A stretch of DNA of 64,000 bases, taken from positions 44,781,129-44,845,128 of the forward strand of contig CM051455.1 in NCBI GenBank assembly GCA_028274465.1, written 5' to 3'. The position numbers were made by a program, and so were the translations under genes. Below are positions 35,141-46,018 of this stretch, in pieces; position 1 is the first letter of the stretch, and each line of letters begins with the position of its first letter. Under the pieces are notes generated by a model, which was not told the origin of the DNA, did not search any database, and saw nothing but the letters and a program-made list of their open reading frames with translations. The stretch comes from Plantago ovata (Eukaryota > Streptophyta > Magnoliopsida > Lamiales > Plantaginaceae).

Positions 35141-36050
35141 TAGTATTTGTATGGAGACTTTTAGAATCAAACTGCAACATTAGAAGTTAAGCATATGTAC
35201 AATTTACAAGGGGCAACATGCAAAAAACACCACGAAATCACAAAATTGAGAAGAGATCCTTAAAAGATACCGAAAATACAAAATTACCAGTCCAACTCTA
35301 AATACAAGACACTGTAACAGTAAATATCTGAGTGCGACAGAGAGAGAAACAAAAGGCGAGAAGAAATCGGACGAGGGTTTTCACTTCTCCCATGGCCGAT
35401 TGAAGTTGATCAATCGCTTCTGGTAAGCTCTCATGGTAACACTGTTACCTTCGTGCTTTGCAATTTCAGATTTATTTCCCTTTTTTATTCTCTGCTGATT
35501 TAGTCATCAACACACTGGTACTATCTGCCAATGCATTTTCTTCATGTGACTCTTGTGAGGTGATTTTTTGGTAATTGATTGAGCTCAACATATTTGTTAT
35601 GCTTGTAATCAAAATGGCTAGCTAATTAGGGCTTTGTTTGCTTGCTTGCAGCTAATCAGTAAGCTAGCTTTTAGCTTCAGCTGTAAGATGTAACTAGACT
35701 GAATTTGCACTATCTTCAAAAATTTAAGTGTTATAGTTTCAGTCGAGGCACAAGTGTATCGTCGTGTTAAAGTGTGTTTTAGGATCGTTAGTCTGTGATA
35801 CTGTGATTTAGGATCACTAGAGTGTGTTCTAGGATCATTGAGTAAGAAAATTCTCCTTGTTCTGGTCTTCTGGATGTGTTTTCACATAACACGACGCTGG
35901 ACGCGAGTCACGTGAACTAATTAGATGAAAGGAAGTTGTTGATACCGGGATAATGCGGTGCTCGTGTGTCATACAACTTAAAATGTGTTTTATGGCCTTC
36001 GTTGTTACTTAACTACAGGATGTTAGCTGGATAAACAGGCTTTGCATAAA
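35141..36050 (+). other. Promoter and 5' UTR of the BPC gene, with leader intron
   Basis: A GA-rich leader begins near 35335. A likely UTR exon ends at 35422 before GTAAGC, and the leader resumes at 36019 after AACTACAG, giving an approximately 0.6-kb UTR intron. 'ggatcgttag' and 'ggatcactag' variants repeat inside the intron at about 35780-35845. Confidence 0.5.
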
Positions 36051-37094
36051 ATGGATGATGGTGGACACAGAGAAAGAAGGCATAGGGTGGATTACTACAA
36101 ACTACCACCGGTAAGATAGAGAAGATGATAATATTTCTTACCTGAAGAATACATGAAAATTAGTCCTTGAATTTTCAGATTTTTACTATGTTTAGTGGGA
36201 GTTAGTTATAAACAAGTTCATTGTTTGTTGTTGCAGTGGAACATGATACCCCAGTATCAGGCAAAGGAACAAAATGCTTTTGATATGAATGCTAAGATCA
36301 GTCTTCTCTATTATGAGAGAGATGCTGCTATTCAAGAGCGTGACAGGGCCCTCAACGAAAAGAAGGTGGCCCTGGACGAGAGAGACATTGCTGTCCAGGA
36401 AAGAGACGCAGCATATGCAGAGCGTGATAATGCCCTTAGAGAACGTGATAATGCCAATGCTGCCCTCCAATTTCAGGAAAGTACCATGAAGGGTTTCAGT
36501 GGTTCACGTGGTCTGAAGCGCATAAACCAGTCTTCGCACTACCATTCCATTGAGGTCCACCCTGACCATATTTCAAAGGGAGGATATATTACTAATGCAG
36601 TTCCAGTTACCACCGTTTTATCAGGAGATGCTAAATTACATGAAACGGCAAAGAAAAAGGTGAAGAAAATTGTGGGAGCGAGATCACCGAAAAGGGGGAA
36701 GAAGCTAGGTGAAGATTTAAATAGGCATGTGACAACTGTTGGGTCGAAGGCTGAGTGGGATGCTCACAATTTAGGTTCGATGGACCAAATACAATTTGAT
36801 GAAACATCCATGCCAATACCGGTTTGTTCCTGCACCGGAGTTCCCCGTCAGTGTTACAAATGGGGGAGTGGGGGTTGGCAGTCATCTTGTTGTACTACTA
36901 CCCTTTCAGTGTACCCTCTACCACAAATGCCAAACAAGAGGCATTCAAGAGTGGGTGGGCGAAAAATGAGCGGGAGTGTGTTTAGCAGATTGCTCACGAA
37001 ACTGGCTGCAACTGGCCACGAATTGTCAAATCCTGTTGATCTGAAGAATTACTGGGCTAAACACGGAACTAATCGATATATTACTATCAAGTGA
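36051..37094 (+). CDS. BPC6-like: BASIC PENTACYSTEINE (GAGA-binding) transcription factor, group II
   Basis: Two exons (36051-36110 and 36237-37094) give 305 residues. The N-terminal part (about residues 25-95) is a charged coiled coil built of AERD/QERD heptads with regular Ala, the group II (BPC4/5/6) dimerisation region. A basic stretch ([18 protein letters not shown]) can serve nuclear import. The last 100 residues are the BPC DNA-binding domain, with five cysteines in [13 protein letters not shown] and SSCC, then [19 protein letters not shown] and a final NRYITIK. BPC proteins bind GA-rich elements in the nucleus and recruit Polycomb partners (family knowledge). The start is the only ATG giving the conserved MDDGGH N-terminus. 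It is intact and ends 0.8 kb from the convergent INO80C-like gene. Confidence 0.96.
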
Positions 37095-37895
37095 TCGCTT
37101 TAGTTTGTTTGAACTCATCTTGGTGAATGGCATGCTCTTCGGTTTGATGGAGAATAGAGAACCACATGAGAACCTTACCCTTTGAGTGTATGCCACCTGT
37201 GGAGGCTGATAAGTTTTGGGTCCTAGTTACACTTCGTAAATATATCTGCGCTTTGGTTTTTGTTTCAGATGGATGTACCTCTAGTTTTTAAGCAACAGTA
37301 TCTTTGTATCGGTTGCTTTTCTCTGGTTTACATTCTGTTTTTAGGGTCTTATTGCCATTCCTCGTGGCTTTGTAATGTTCTCTGATCTATGATGGCACTT
37401 AGTTTATTGCACTACGGTTAATCCTATTCCTAACATGAATGTCAATCAAACAGGTCGCAATGTATGTCCCTTAGTTTTATATGAAATGTAGCAAGGTATC
37501 TTTGGCTTGCTTGGCAGTATTCCTATGCTCATACCATCTTCTCCGATTGAAAGAAGTCGAATCTAGACAAGAGCAGTCTATGTATACGGGCCATTTGCGT
37601 TTAACGGACATGCAGAGAGCAAAATACAATCATAAAACTAAGACAGGCAAGGCTGATGAGAGTCACCATGTCCTCAAAATCGGCTGTTTCAATATAACAA
37701 CTCCTTTCCATTATAAACTGCATAGTAGTAAACATACAATTGAGCGAAGGGTAGAAATCTTCTGAGATAGATGTTAATGTGTATTTTTTAACAATACACC
37801 ACAAATATTACATCTGGAGTAATGCCAGACTGCTCAATTGACCAGATGGTGATGAGACTAATTACAGAAATCTACTTCCTGTCACAATCCTGGAG
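37095..37895. other. Convergent 3' UTRs of the BPC and INO80C-like genes
   Basis: No further gene. The BPC transcript probably ends in the T-rich stretch around 37300-37400, and the minus-strand gene's 3' UTR reaches to about 37790. Confidence 0.45.
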
Positions 37896-39319
37896 CTACC
37901 TCAATACAACAGCAGCATTCCTGAGGGCCAAGTATCGCTGAACATAGTCGTTGGGAAGTGCTCTTATAACTTTGAAAACTTCAGTATTGGCATAACGGAG
38001 CTTTGTTCTAGGATCAAAGTAAGGTGCCTGCATGAGAACCAGGTTTGGGTACTTGAGTACAACTCAATGTAAATTACAGGATCTATACATCACCTCAACA
38101 TGGAGATTAAATGGTCAGATAGAATACAGTGTATTAGACATCCAATATCATCAAAGTACAAAAACAACAACAATGTGTTAAAAATAGTAACCGTTAATTA
38201 TAGGGACCACAACAAGCCCAAAACACGTCATATCTCTGAAACACTAATGCTGCTAACTGCTAAGGTAGAGCAAAAACTGAATTCCAGATTGAGTTTTTTT
38301 TTTTCTTGAACTTAAAAATCATCATCATCAGCCTCATTAGGATGCCTTTAAACCCACCAGCTTCCTGCCACAGGTATACATGTTCTCTAAACGAACAATC
38401 ACCTCTTATATTCTGACGTAGCACTTCACTTAGCAGGTAATTTTACCGCATAGAAAGGCTTGGGCCACGATAACAAACTCTAAATTTCAAATTTCGAATG
38501 GCACTTTCAGTTCAGTACTTCGTATGTAAGGCTCCATTTAGAGTTACCTTATCGACTAAATAACCTTATTTCCCCAGGTATGCTACAGTAAGTGTCGGAC
38601 TTATAGCTTAGCTTATACGGTCGCTGATTGTATAAGATACTCCGGCAAGCTTATTAAAAAATAAGGTACTTTATCATGTTCGTTTTCATCGAACTACTTA
38701 CCTTATCACCTAATTTACTAAATACTTCCATTCAAATCATCTAAAGTCTACCTTATCAACTTCAAAAATCAACTACCACCTTATCACCCAGCTCAAATAG
38801 GTCTGCGGAAAATTCATAAACCCGGTCCACATAAAGTATTTTCGGCTCATCAGCTATCAATGAAGTACCTTACAACTTTAATTCAAGTCTGTCTAATCAG
38901 CTAGTATTGGTAAAACATAACCTAGTGCAATAGAATGATAGATTAACAATTCCAATGGCTAACAATAATGAAAGATGTAGGGTACACACCTCATATCCAG
39001 TTACATCACAAATTCGCCTGCAGGGATGAATCGACGGTGGTGATTCAATGTTGACATCTGCAAAATACACATTCACCATAAATTAATTACACGAACAGAA
39101 AATGCGGCGAATATGAGAGCTTCTAAAGAGTAAACAAATAAGCTCACAATTAGGTTGATCAGGAGACAAATTCTGATAATTCTCAGCTTGGAGAATCTGC
39201 TTGAGGTGCTTCCACCTGGGTCTGGGTTGACCCTTTGGATACTTGTCGTGCATTTGGATCTTCTTAAACTTCATGCGAGTGGGCAATACCAGCTCCGCTT
39301 CAATCACTTCGGCCTCCAT
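37896..39319 (-). CDS. INO80C: INO80 complex subunit C / IES6-like (YL1 C-terminal domain)
   Basis: Three minus-strand exons (39148-39319, 38990-39057, 37896-38027) give 123 residues beginning [13 protein letters not shown]. Key motifs are [32 protein letters not shown] and [19 protein letters not shown], ending in [18 protein letters not shown]. The PSIHP...C..C..TG...PYFDP...LRYA block is the YL1_C nucleic-acid-binding domain of INO80C/Ies6, a nuclear subunit of the INO80 chromatin-remodelling complex. Length fits the short plant orthologues. Splice phases agree at both junctions. Intron 2 (38028-38989) is large and contains AT-rich repeat-like sequence around 38530-38810. It shares orientation with PSF1, 1.2 kb apart. 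Confidence 0.95.
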
Positions 39320-40509
39320 CAGCAGTGCGATCGAATTTAACAGGTCGTGAATTCAGAGAAGCAGCTCTTAATTGGTATGTTAGGGTTTATGCTTTGGGAA
39401 CCAATTCCACTTTACCTTTTCCGGTGAGACTCGCTTCAGAAAATCACGAATGGAACTTGGAAGATGATTACACGAGAAACAGTGTTATAAACTGGGCTTG
39501 GTTTCTGTTGGACACCTAAGTGGGCCGTTATGGCCTTATGGACACAATTTTATTTTATTTTTGGAATCAAATAGTAGCATGGTCTTTTACAATTTCAATT
39601 GAAATTTTTTCTTTTTCAATTTTTTTTTTCTCTAAATTAGGCTGAAAATGTGCTCCCGCGCTAACTGCTTAACTTTTGGGTGCACATATCTATTACTCCT
39701 TCTTTGCCTTCTTCTCGAACAATTTGATTAAGACAATAACTGTACTCCATCCACATGTTTTTTCGTAAAATGTTAAAATATATTAAAACCATTAAAGAGT
39801 ACAAAAACTAAAAGGCATACCCCAATAATATGTACCGGATCAAAATCAATGTGACTATAATCCATATAATAATCTAAGAATTAAGAAACAAAATTTCTAT
39901 CAATAAGTAATCTGGTAGCTCACTCCCTGGGCAAGGAAGGCCCCTCATTTGAGTAGCCTACCAACAAGTTAGTCCAACTAGACCTAAAAATATTCTCCTA
40001 CCAATATCAAGTTAATCGTATAAAAGGCACCAGAGCCCTAAACACCTATACAAATCCACCATTATCTAGTACCAAGAAACCATCATATTGAACGGGTCAT
40101 TTCAAGTGATACAAGCATGCAGCTTGGGACTAATTTTCAAGTTTTATCTTAGCAAGGTGCAGTATAATTTGAATTTCCATCTTATTTTATATCATTAACT
40201 AGTTTAAATATAAAACCGGTGATTCACACAAAATATTAACTACTTCTAACACCAAAATATTTAACTTGAAATCATGACTTTTTTTTTCATGTAACATCCC
40301 CACCATTAATGGAGCACGGTTACTCATCTAATGCTTTCCTGATAAACAATTTATATAATTGACTAATTGTCACTTGAGGTTAAGTTGCATGTAATAGAAA
40401 AAAATACACTATAACAATTAACAGCTGCTCTGAGCAAATTAAGTACAATCACACTAGAAACTCCGGCCCTGAAAGGCCAATTTAAGGCCATGACCTCACA
40501 GCAACTATC
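39320..40509. other. Spacer between PSF1 and INO80C-like genes
   Basis: Holds the INO80C-like promoter (39320 to about 39600) and the PSF1 3' UTR (about 40430-40509). The middle is AT-rich with no supported feature. Confidence 0.5.
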
Positions 40510-43301
40510 TCAACTTGTGAGCTCTTCCATTTGGCCCTGCTTATCACGAGTAACAATGAATATGTAAGGGAATGCCGAATGAACCACTATAACAGAAACT
40601 ATCAACAAGTACGAGGGCCAGCTACCTTAGTAATGTACTCTTCAGCATCAGTACGTCGCAAGAACATGATTGCATGTCGAGCACAATTGACATCATGGTC
40701 ACCAAGCATAACGCCACCCATATCAGTAAGAACTCTCACCTTGACGTAGGGATCCTTTGGAGGAACCATGTCCTGAGATACATAAGAGCAAGTCAAACAA
40801 AACAAACGTATACTGTCCCAGTGCTTAAGATATGTGAAGCAGAAACCACAAGCAAATTGTGCAAAATGGCTCATAAGGCATCCAAAATACATAAGCTGGT
40901 TACAAATCCTATCATAAACATTCTTTTATTATGTCATTTGTTTGATTGCAAGTTAAGTGAAAGCAAAATAAACAGTAGTGTGTAGTTGCTTACACGAGCT
41001 GAATAAGATAATTTATTAAAAGCATGTACAAACACTCCTTAAATGAACAGCCTTGCTTTCTGAAATATGTCGAAGCACCAAAAATTGAAATAGGGCAAGA
41101 CTAGCTTTCGTTTATATAAGTGAGCCAATGCAGCAAATGTTATTGTGTTTGTGTGCAATCATGTAAATAAATGGATTACCAGAGTCAAATCAAGATCAAG
41201 CTCCTTCGATGTTGTGTATGATTGTAGAGTTGCACGGTGATTCTTGGAATATTCTTTCTCTGTCTCATCAAGTTTCTGTGTAATTTCTTCAGGGAGCTCA
41301 CGCTGGCACATCCAAGTTAAGCTTCTAATGATTTCTGCTCGATTATATCTACAAAGAAAGAGAATTTATATAACCACGGTGGAGGTAATGTTACCAAGAG
41401 CCCAGATGGTATGTGTTTCATCAAGAGATGGATTGCTTACACATAAGCCATGAGACATCGCTTATTGCGAACCAGTGAAAGGTGGTGTACCAGTGCTCCA
41501 AACTGATCAGATTTCATTGCGGCCTGGATAGCTACTTTCTCAGCTTCTGTTTTCCGCCTTTCATCTTCAGAACTCTCAGTGTCATCTTCTGGTCTTTGTA
41601 TATCTTTCAACTTATCTTCATTCTCTTGCATTTTCCTGTTACATTACTGAAATAAATATCCTGGTGACAAAATCATAACAAAGATGCATATAATACATAT
41701 CACAAATATATGTCAACTGAGTAAAATTAATTTCAGTCTACACCAGTTGTTCAGCTTACTTCCATGATTGTTGCATGTGAATATATTTTTAAATATGAGA
41801 ATAAATGGCTTTTGTTTCAGTTTCATATGATAGGTCCTTCCACATTCCTTCACTAAATTAATCTATAGAGAAGTTATGATAACCATTTATTAAGTATGGT
41901 ATAGATGAAGCTTTGATATAAGCAGTTAACAAAAAGTTTGCATTTCAAATAAAAAGACATCATGTCTGGTCTATCAGAAAGTCTGCCAATTACGTGATGA
42001 GGCGATGCACAAGGAGGTCAGGCGAAATGAAAAGCAACCGTGGGTATGTTTCATACCATGCTAAAGTGCATCTTTAACTCTGTTACTCGGTTTACAGAAA
42101 ATGAAAGAATTTTCAAGATAATTGATTATGCATAAAAGTGAAAAGGAAGATGCGAACAGGAGGAAACAACATTACAGAATGAAATTGGAACTTAGACCTA
42201 AACATAAACAGCCAAAAATACAGATGCACAATGAAACCACATTCCACATAACAGTTAAACACTTAAAATACATCACACTTAAAATACATCACCATTTTAC
42301 CTATAGGCAACAAGACAGGAGAACAGTTACCTTATTAAGGGCTGGAGATGAAGGAGATGCCCTTCGCATTCTTCAATTGCCTGAGCAAATAGGTCCTTCT
42401 GATGCACAAATAGAAAAACAACACCATGCAAATCTTAATAATGGAACCCGAAGCACTAGACTCAGTGCGGATCATTCGAATAATATAAACATAGAGCAAA
42501 TAATACATAAACTCCCTAACATGCATAAGTGTATGACGAAAACATATAATGAGCTTTATCTCTTTCCTTTAGCCTCTTTTTTCAGAAACAACCAAACCAG
42601 AGAGAGAGACACACACATACATACAGAGAAAACTATCTTTTGGTTATTATGTGTGTGGGCAAATACAATAAGGAGACTCTGTGATATTAAACTCAGTTAA
42701 AATGAATTTCATTACAATAATATCCCTTATTTAGATATTCAAATGACAGAAACAGCCTTGAAAACTGACTCGATGTCAACATGGTATTGGGATACACCCA
42801 GACACAATTATAAGAGTTCGAGTCCAGATTTACTAAATGGTCCACTTCAAATGGAGTCATAATTAGCATGCAACTTAGTTCAAATCTAGATACGCTCAAA
42901 TGTAACTAAGACATTGGGGCACTCATTCATAGCTTGTAATCATGCAGCTCAGTTCATAAAAACAATACTATCGAATGGATAAACAACTCACATGTGTCAT
43001 ACTGTCATTCATCAGACCTCTTCCACTATCAACCGCTAGTGTTTGCATTTTTGTGGCATTTTTAACTTACATATACTAATGCTAAGCAAGATAGGAAGGC
43101 TTGCAGCTATAACAACACCACAGGTCAATAGATCAACAGCAAAATGCCATGTAACATTCATTAACATCAAAAATCTCAGATAGCATTCATTAACAGTATA
43201 CACATAACACAACCGAATCGACTTACGTTGAAATTACCGAGCTGTCCTGGTTCAGTACTGGCCAATTCTTTCACCAGTTCACTCGCTTTTCTCGCGTACA
43301 T
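40510..43301 (-). CDS. PSF1: GINS complex subunit PSF1
   Basis: Six minus-strand exons (43227-43301, 42331-42398, 41441-41635, 41180-41348, 40626-40772, 40510-40536) give 226 residues starting MYARKASELVKELASTEPGQ. PSF1 is one of four GINS subunits in the Cdc45-MCM-GINS replicative helicase. Family marks are the N-terminal YARKASELVKEL, GALVHHLSLVRNKRCLMAY, YNRAEIIRSLTW, MVPPKDPYVKVRVL, and the C-terminal FLRRTDAEEYI ending in MEELTS. An acidic, charged insertion (NEDKLKDIQRPEDDTESSED, in exon 3) makes it longer than the usual 200 or so residues. All phases agree. The last coding exon is only 27 bp. A 5' UTR intron (about 43308-43492) precedes the ATG. Two E2F-like sites upstream fit S-phase control. 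Confidence 0.95.
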
Positions 43302-43686
43302 CTCGTCCTACTAGAATTTTCGCTCTTACTGCAACTTAATCCATGAAAGGCATTTAGTCAAACACGTACTAGGCATAAAGTTTTCAATCACTAATATGAC
43401 AAGATCTTAAAAAATTCAAAATCAAGCTGAATCAATTGCTAACTCTTTCAAAATCTATTGAAAAATAAATGCAAAAAATAAAAGCCCGTACCGAAACAAG
43501 GAGGCGGCGAAATCGGATCTAAGGCCGGCGATGAATGAACCAAACCAACAGGGAGGGTCTAATCGGTGGTGTTGAATGAATGTTTCCGTTGTGGAGTTGT
43601 GATGAGGTAACACAAAAGAGATCGGATTTGCAGAAAGGGGACAAAAGATCTAAGGCAGATGGAGTGAAAATTGTCTGAGCTTTTAC

Positions 43687-43695
43687 GCGGGAAAA
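43687..43695 (-). promoter_or_regulatory. E2F-like site upstream of PSF1 (proximal)
   Basis: GCGGGAAAA on the plus strand (TTTTCCCGC on the gene's strand) matches the E2F consensus TTTSSCGC. It is about 390 bp from the ATG and near the predicted 5' end of the leader exon. Plant replication genes are commonly E2F targets (established knowledge). Confidence 0.65.
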
Positions 43696-43749
43696 TGAAA
43701 AGTTTTTGGAGGAGACGACACATACATAATTGAAAGTTGAAACTGTGAA

Positions 43750-43758
43750 CCCGCCAAA
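43750..43758 (-). promoter_or_regulatory. E2F-like site upstream of PSF1 (distal)
   Basis: CCCGCCAAA (TTTGGCGGG on the gene's strand) is a second E2F consensus match about 60 bp further upstream. Paired sites are typical of S-phase promoters. Confidence 0.65.
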
Positions 43759-43759
43759 A

Positions 43760-44646
43760 TATTGCGATGGGCCTCTTTCAGGGCTTGTATTGTGTAAAAC
43801 TGTTCCTGGGTACTATTGAAGTGGGTTGAGGAGGCTTTGGTCCAATTCGGTTCTTGGATAGAAAACACAATACTTCAAAATGGTCAAGTATCCATTCCGA
43901 TACGTATTCGATATACGATTTGTATTTGATACGTATCCCTCCCTTTATCCATGTTTTCTTTATTTATTTTTAATTAAATTAAATCCAGGTCGGGTCTCAA
44001 ACTAACTTCGTTCTTGTATGTTGTTGAGCATTTGGCATGGTACGTGATGGATAACTAAGTAATATTTAGTTATTTACTTTTTTATTTGATTATTTAGTAT
44101 TCATTAGAATAACTAGAAATTATAAAAACTAAAATAATTTACATGTTAAATATATTAAAAAATTAAACGTATCGGTCACGTATTTGTATCCTACTTTTTT
44201 GGATTTTGACGTATCGGTGTATCCGTTACCGTATTTTGTCTGTATCCGTATCGATGTTTCTTAGGTTCTTGGATATTATTCGCGAACCGGTTCACTATGT
44301 GAATTTTTTAATTTTTTTAAGTTCAAAGATAATACATTAAAATTAGAAAGCGTTAGGTTTTACAATTCCAATAGAAGGTCTTCTTGCATCTAATCTAATA
44401 TAAAAGAAAGCCAATGAGGGCACAAATAAATCCCTATAAAATTGCAATTTCTTCCAAAAGTCACTTTTCTAACTTCATTTGCAATGTAATCAGCACTACC
44501 ATTATGCTCTTTATAGACGACATAACATACTTTAACTTTCTCTAGCTCCTCCAGAAGTTCAAGTGCAAGTGCATGACATTTGCTCCCATTAGTGACGAAG
44601 AAGCAATACTTGAAGGACTTTATGTATTAAAATATTATTATTTGAA
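43760..44646. other. Intergenic DNA with inverted 'cgatacgtat' repeats
   Basis: No gene. Around 43890-43940 and 44165-44260, words such as CGATACGTAT and CGTATCGGT occur in opposite orientations, suggesting an old terminal-inverted-repeat element of about 370 bp. Borders are not clear enough to call. Confidence 0.4.
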
Positions 44647-44654
44647 GGAAGAAA

Positions 44655-45262
44655 CAGGGGCGGAGCCAAGATTTGAAACTGGGGGGCGAACTTTATGTAT
44701 GTAAAAAAAATATTCGGGTGGACTTTAACAGGGTCGGGTTTCGGATATCCAAATTTTATTAAAACACCAAAAACTAAAAATTTATATAGATAAACTAAGT
44801 TACAAAGTTCAAGCATATAAGAGTCATAACATAATATTTCCCAACGCATCCAAATAATCCAATAAAATTCCAACATTCAAAACAAGACTATCAAAAATAC
44901 CTTCTAAGCTTCTACCAGCATATGCTAGATCAAAGTAAGACCCATCCATAATATGACAAAAAGTAGTTGAGTGCATCGAATGATCAACATGAGTTGGCTG
45001 CCAAAAAAACAAAAGAAAGAAACATAAGTTTAGGGATAAAAGATAAATGATAACAAAATAACGTGTGCAAAAGAAATAAAGAATGTTCATTATAACTAAA
45101 AAAAATAAAAATTAGATGCATATATATAAAAACTATATAAAAATTTTGGGGGGGGGGGGGGCATTTTAAAAAAATTTAAAAATATTACATATATACTAAA
45201 AAAAAGAAAATCTTGGGGGGCGGACCCCCCCCCCCCCCCCAGCCCCCCTGGCTCCGCCCCTG
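44655..45262. mobile_element. Non-autonomous hAT element (MITE), 608 bp
   Basis: Perfect 14-bp terminal inverted repeats (CAGGGGCGGAGCCA at the left, TGGCTCCGCCCCTG at the right) are flanked by the 8-bp duplication GGAAGAAA (44647-44654 and 45263-45270), diagnostic of hAT. No transposase survives. The right half contains a G13 run at about 45148-45161 and a C15 run at about 45225-45240, both prone to length errors. Confidence 0.93.
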
Positions 45263-45270
45263 GGAAGAAA

Positions 45271-45960
45271 AACAAAAGATAAAGAAGCTAAACATTTTTT
45301 ATTAGACTTAGAACTCTGGTGCGTGTAACCTAGATACTTGCACCAGGAGTTTCTCAGTTTATCAGATAACATAAGAAGATATTATGGATTAGCAATTGAA
45401 GAGATAAAGATCAATCTTACAGAGAAGCAAGATCCGGTGGAATTCCTCATGTATCACGCGTCAAAGGTACACTATAAATACTGGAGGAGTTTCATTGTGA
45501 AGACTTGAAGATCTCGAGTTTAAGTTTTAATAGAAGTATATTTTTGTATCTCAATTCTTATAAGTGAGTTAGGTTTTGTTCTAGTTTATTGTTTATGTTC
45601 ATCAATGAACGTGATGTTTTAGGATTAGCTAGAACTATGTTGCAATTATCATTGTAATCACTTCCTAAGCATTGTACAGTCTGATCATCTTTCTTGATAG
45701 ATCGAACGAAATTTTTGTCTTGAATATATATGTATCCATGGGGCCTCACAGGGATGATTTATTATCCCTTATTATCCATGGAAGAAGAAATTATGTGTCC
45801 TTTTCTGTTTTCCACTGCTTTATATTTTTCTATTTACAGTACAATAGGTCAATGATGTCTGCACTGTTGTGACAACATTGGGCTTAACATTGTACGTAAC
45901 ATTGACTCTGACATTCACAGTTATTACAGGTACTAAACGTAGGGATTCTTGTTTTTGCAG
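45271..45960. other. Intergenic DNA, possible LTR remnant
   Basis: No gene. A TATA-like stretch (CTATAAATACTGGAGG, near 45472) followed by leader-like sequence to about 45660 looks like the centre of an LTR. No partner, TSD or internal sequence was found, so it is only noted. Confidence 0.3.
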
Positions 45961-45997
45961 AATCAGTCAGTTATGGTGATGGAAGTACTTAGCACTT

Positions 45998-46018
45998 CAT
46001 TACCAAAAAAAAAAAAAA
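45998..46018 (+). mobile_element. Tiny retroposed poly(A) insertion in copy A
   Basis: AGTACTTAGCACTT is present at 45984-45997 and again at 46019-46032. The roughly 21 bp between is CATTACC followed by A14. Copy B has a single 'cttagcactt' with no A run at the matching place (about 51048). This is an insertion by target-primed reverse transcription that copied almost only the tail. Confidence 0.75.

Noticed and set aside
42122-42700. 192-codon open frame on the plus strand
   Set aside because: It lies antisense across PSF1 exon 2 and its flanking introns and has no protein character.
44824-45090. 88-codon minus-strand frame inside the hAT element
   Set aside because: No hAT transposase or dimerisation motif is recognisable; the element is best treated as non-coding.
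45400-45680. Solo LTR
   Set aside because: It has a TATA-like motif only; no defined ends, TSD or partner could be found.
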